Origin: Desulfuromonadaceae bacterium
GTDB taxonomy: Bacteria; Desulfobacterota; Desulfuromonadia; Geobacterales; Pseudopelobacteraceae
Assembly: GCA_028687585.1 (NCBI GenBank)
Contig: JAQTZV010000021.1
Span: forward strand, 59,593 to 101,592
Direction of reading: 5' to 3'
Length of the DNA: 42,000 nucleotides
The notes below the pieces were generated by a model. That model saw only the letters and a program-made list of their open reading frames with translations. It ran no database searches and had not been told where the DNA came from. Positions within the stretch are counted from its first letter, which is position 1. Every line of letters starts with the position of its first letter. Both the position numbers and the translations under genes were made by a program. This document shows positions 39,858 through 42,000 of this stretch, one piece after another.

Positions 39858-41015
39858 CTAGCTGAAATTTCGTAAAATCTCCCTGGAAATAATGAGACGC
39901 TGAATCTCACTAGTCCCCTCGTAAATGGTAGTAATCCTGGCATCGCGGGTAAAGCGCTCAAGCGGATAGTCATGGGTATAGCCATACCCTCCCAGCATCT
40001 GCAACGCACTGTAGCAGGCCCGGTTAGCCGACTCGGTGGCAAACAGCTTGGCCATGGAAGCTTCTTTGACAAAACTCTTGCCGTTTTCCTTGCGCCAGGC
40101 AGCACTCATCAGGAGCAGTCGTGAAGCTTCAAGCTCAGTATAGCCATCCGCCATCATCCACTGCAGCGCCTGAAAATTACTGATCTTCTGGCCAAACTGC
40201 ACCCGCTCCGTCGCATAACCGGTGGCGTAATCCATGGCGGCAAGCCCAACTCCTAGGGCAAGAGAACCGATGCCGATACGACCACCGGTCAGTTCCGCCA
40301 CGGCAATACGGAAGCCATCATTCAGCTTTCCCATCATGGCAGTGGCAGGCACCCGGCAGTTATCAAAGATCAGCTCATTGGTCGCAGACGCATGCTGACC
40401 CATTTTCTTTTCTTCCTTGCCGATAATCAAGCCGGGTGTGCCACCTTCCACCAGAAAACAGCTGATACCCTTCCCTTTCGGGGCATCTTTGTCGGTCACT
40501 GCCCAAACGACAAACACACCCGCATATGGAGCGCTGGTTATAAAGATTTTGGTGCCGTTCAAAACGTAATCATTGCCATCCTTGACCGCCTGGGTACTCA
40601 TACCGGACGGATCGGAACCGGCTCCCGGCTCAGTCAGACCAAAACCGCCGGCGGGATATTCTCCGGAACAAATTTTGGTGATATACGCCATTTTCTGTTC
40701 TTCGTTGCCAACTGCCTGGATTACCTCACAGACCATGTTATTGACCGACAGGGTAACGGCAGTGGAGGCACAGGCACGGGCAATTTCAGTTATTGCAAGA
40801 CTGAAGGCAACAACCCCCGCTTCTGATCCGCCGTACTGTCCCTTGATGTTCAAGCCCATGAAACCGAGTTCCGCCAGCTTTTTGAGATTACTCAGCAGCG
40901 GCGCCCGGTCATCACTCTGGTCAAGCGCTGCAGCTACAGGTTCCAACTCCGACTTGGCAAATTCACGGGCAGTATCCTGAATCAACTTCTGCTCTTCGGT
41001 AAGATCAAGAAACAT
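39858..41015 (-). CDS. Acyl-CoA dehydrogenase
   Basis: The ATG at 41015 is five bases from AGGAGG; the GTG two codons upstream lies within that site. The product is 385 residues, the usual size. Marks of the family are all present: GFGLTEPGAGSDPSG (flavin/substrate site), FVVWAVTDKDAPKGKG, GGRIGIGSLALGVGLAAMDYA, ERVQFGQKISNFQALQWMMAD, QMLGGYGYTHDYPLERF and IYEGTSEIQR with the catalytic Glu at about 366. It oxidises an acyl-CoA to the enoyl-CoA with FAD and hands electrons to ETF; the end of an etfA gene is visible close upstream. The substrate cannot be read; short-chain or dicarboxyl-CoA esters fit the neighbours. Confidence 0.95.
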   Translation of the reverse strand: MFLDLTEEQKLIQDTAREFAKSELEPVAAALDQSDDRAPLLSNLKKLAELGFMGLNIKGQYGGSEAGVVAFSLAITEIARACASTAVTLSVNNMVCEVIQAVGNEEQKMAYITKICSGEYPAGGFGLTEPGAGSDPSGMSTQAVKDGNDYVLNGTKIFITSAPYAGVFVVWAVTDKDAPKGKGISCFLVEGGTPGLIIGKEEKKMGQHASATNELIFDNCRVPATAMMGKLNDGFRIAVAELTGGRIGIGSLALGVGLAAMDYATGYATERVQFGQKISNFQALQWMMADGYTELEASRLLLMSAAWRKENGKSFVKEASMAKLFATESANRACYSALQMLGGYGYTHDYPLERFTRDARITTIYEGTSEIQRLIISREILRNFS

Positions 41016-41045
41016 GCGCACCTCCTTAATTGTTCACAAATTCCA

Positions 41046-41870
41046 TCAACGGACAGTTTCTATCGGTACATCCATCTTTTGTCCCCATTCATGCCAGTAT
41101 GATGAACTGTGCACAGCAAATGCAGTCTGGTACTCGTCAAGCGTTGAGATGCCAACGGCATCTTCCAGACGTTTTTTGAAGTGAGGCTCCAACGCGGCAA
41201 CGGCAGTCCAACCGTCTAAGGTTTTGTAAAGATTGTATTCAGGAATTCCGCCACCCAGATTCGCGCCTGACACTGTACAGCCATAACGGAGCGGTTCAGC
41301 CAGGGAAGCGGCAGCCTCCGACAACGCAATTTCCGCATAGCCCGCGACTCCACCCCGCTCGCGGCCAAGCAGCAGCGCCAGAGCGGCAGAAACAGTCATT
41401 TCGGCTCCAGCCATATCGGCCAGCAGTGTACGCGGCATGTGGGGAGGGGTGAGAAGCCCTAACGACGCCTGATAGGTAAGATCGTGCCCCGCTTCATTCT
41501 CGCGGGGAGCCGGATAACCGATTATTGCAGCCTGGCAGAGTCGAGGATATTTTTGATGCAAAGCTGGCCAGTCAAAGCCGAGACGTGCCATAGCGGCAGG
41601 ACGGGTAGCGCTTATAAGCAGATCGGCAGAACCAAGCATGCTGTCAAGCTCGGTACGACCTGTGTCAGATTTAAGATCGAGTCTGACACGCGTCTGCCCC
41701 TCCAGCATATCCTTGTACCACCCGGCATGATAAATCTCCATCGGATCACCGGACGGGGCTTCTACCTTAACGACCTCCGCGCCCATCGCGCAAAGTCGCT
41801 GGGCAGCGACCGGTCCAGGAAGGTTCGCCGCCAGATTCACAACTTTAATACCGGTCAGCACTTTCATCAT
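41046..41870 (-). CDS. CaiB/BaiF (class III) CoA-transferase, short form
   Basis: The product is 274 residues, against ~380-400 for usual class III CoA-transferases. The N-terminal Rossmann half is intact: GIKVVNLAANLPGPVAAQRL, AEVVKVEAPSGDPME and the fold's LDLKSDTGR. The catalytic aspartate region is present (LLADMAGAEMTVSAALALLLGR, Asp152) and so is NEAGHDLTYQASLGLL. The C-terminal part is shorter but ends normally (PIETVR) with no frameshift visible. It could be active as a short form or have lost part of the interlocked dimer. It starts six bases after the etfA stop, without a clear ribosome site, so translation may be coupled. A second in-frame ATG follows the first. Confidence 0.87.
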   Translation of the reverse strand: MMKVLTGIKVVNLAANLPGPVAAQRLCAMGAEVVKVEAPSGDPMEIYHAGWYKDMLEGQTRVRLDLKSDTGRTELDSMLGSADLLISATRPAAMARLGFDWPALHQKYPRLCQAAIIGYPAPRENEAGHDLTYQASLGLLTPPHMPRTLLADMAGAEMTVSAALALLLGRERGGVAGYAEIALSEAAASLAEPLRYGCTVSGANLGGGIPEYNLYKTLDGWTAVAALEPHFKKRLEDAVGISTLDEYQTAFAVHSSSYWHEWGQKMDVPIETVR

Positions 41871-41876
41871 ACTAGG

Positions 41877-42000
41877 CTACTTTGCCACTTTTGCCGTCAG
41901 GGCCGGCACAAACTGCATGACATCGGCAACCACCAGCACATCAGCTACTTCACCGATCGGAGCATCCTTGTCCTTGTTAATGGCGAGGATGAAGTCTGAT
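41877..42000 (-). CDS. etfA: Electron transfer flavoprotein alpha subunit, 3' end
   Basis: The last 40 codons before a TAG at 41877-41879 read SDFILAINKDKDAPIGEVAD, then VLVVADVMQFVPALTAKVAK. The INKD.DAPI..VAD and VPAL pieces are the conserved FAD-binding C-terminus of ETF-alpha. The rest of the gene lies beyond the right edge. ETF accepts electrons from acyl-CoA dehydrogenases such as the one downstream in this operon. Confidence 0.88.
   Translation of the reverse strand, partial: SDFILAINKDKDAPIGEVADVLVVADVMQFVPALTAKVAK

Overview
The window reads as chromosome of an anaerobic, metal-respiring bacterium of the Geobacter group (Desulfuromonadota). The reasons are the extreme density of multiheme c-type cytochromes (about 156 heme-binding motifs by my count over 12 genes), the Geobacter-type paired CX4CH...CX2CH repeats (PF09698/TIGR01904), several -24/-12 (sigma-54) promoter elements in front of cytochrome genes, and a ferredoxin-dependent 2-oxoacid oxidoreductase beside CoA-dependent acid catabolism. 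This is judged from motifs and gene style; no database was searched.

Layout. (1) 1-11,784, minus strand: four giant exported cytochromes in one apparent operon, transcribed right to left: a 25-heme protein with a PKD scaffold, two 29-heme repeat proteins, and a repeat protein cut by the left edge (12 hemes visible). A near-consensus sigma-54 element lies just upstream (11,855-11,869). (2) 12,204-22,619, plus strand: a 12-heme protein, a TonB-like protein, a 15-heme protein, an NHL-repeat lipoprotein, a pentaheme lipoprotein, a cysteine-free 663-residue outer-membrane barrel, a second NHL lipoprotein and another 12-heme cytochrome. The pentaheme lipoprotein plus barrel plus many-heme cytochromes looks like an outer-membrane electron conduit (porin-cytochrome/Ext-like), by inference. 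(3) 22,968-25,190: two tandem paralogous tetraheme cytochromes, each with its own sigma-54 promoter, leader hairpin and terminator. (4) 25,325-25,887: a ccdAB toxin-antitoxin pair, followed by a REP-like palindrome. (5) 26,203-34,874: a hexaheme protein with the same N-terminal scaffold as the 25-heme protein, a TMTC-like membrane glycosyltransferase with TPRs, a GT2 glycosyltransferase, a two-repeat lipoprotein, an OmpA-type protein, and an unusual fusion of cytoplasmic GspE-N/MshEN-like repeats with an exported triheme cytochrome domain. (6) 35,052-42,000, minus strand: tRNA-Gln, a four-subunit 2-oxoacid:ferredoxin oxidoreductase, a two-subunit CoA-transferase-like enzyme, an acyl-CoA dehydrogenase, a short CaiB/BaiF protein, and the 3' end of etfA.

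How the parts may fit: the right end oxidises acids via CoA esters and passes electrons to ferredoxin and ETF; the cytochromes and barrel would carry electrons through the periplasm and across the outer membrane. The most unusual items are the MshEN-like/cytochrome fusion, the sigma-54 tetraheme pair with a covarying leader hairpin, and the recurrent rare CX3CH motifs.
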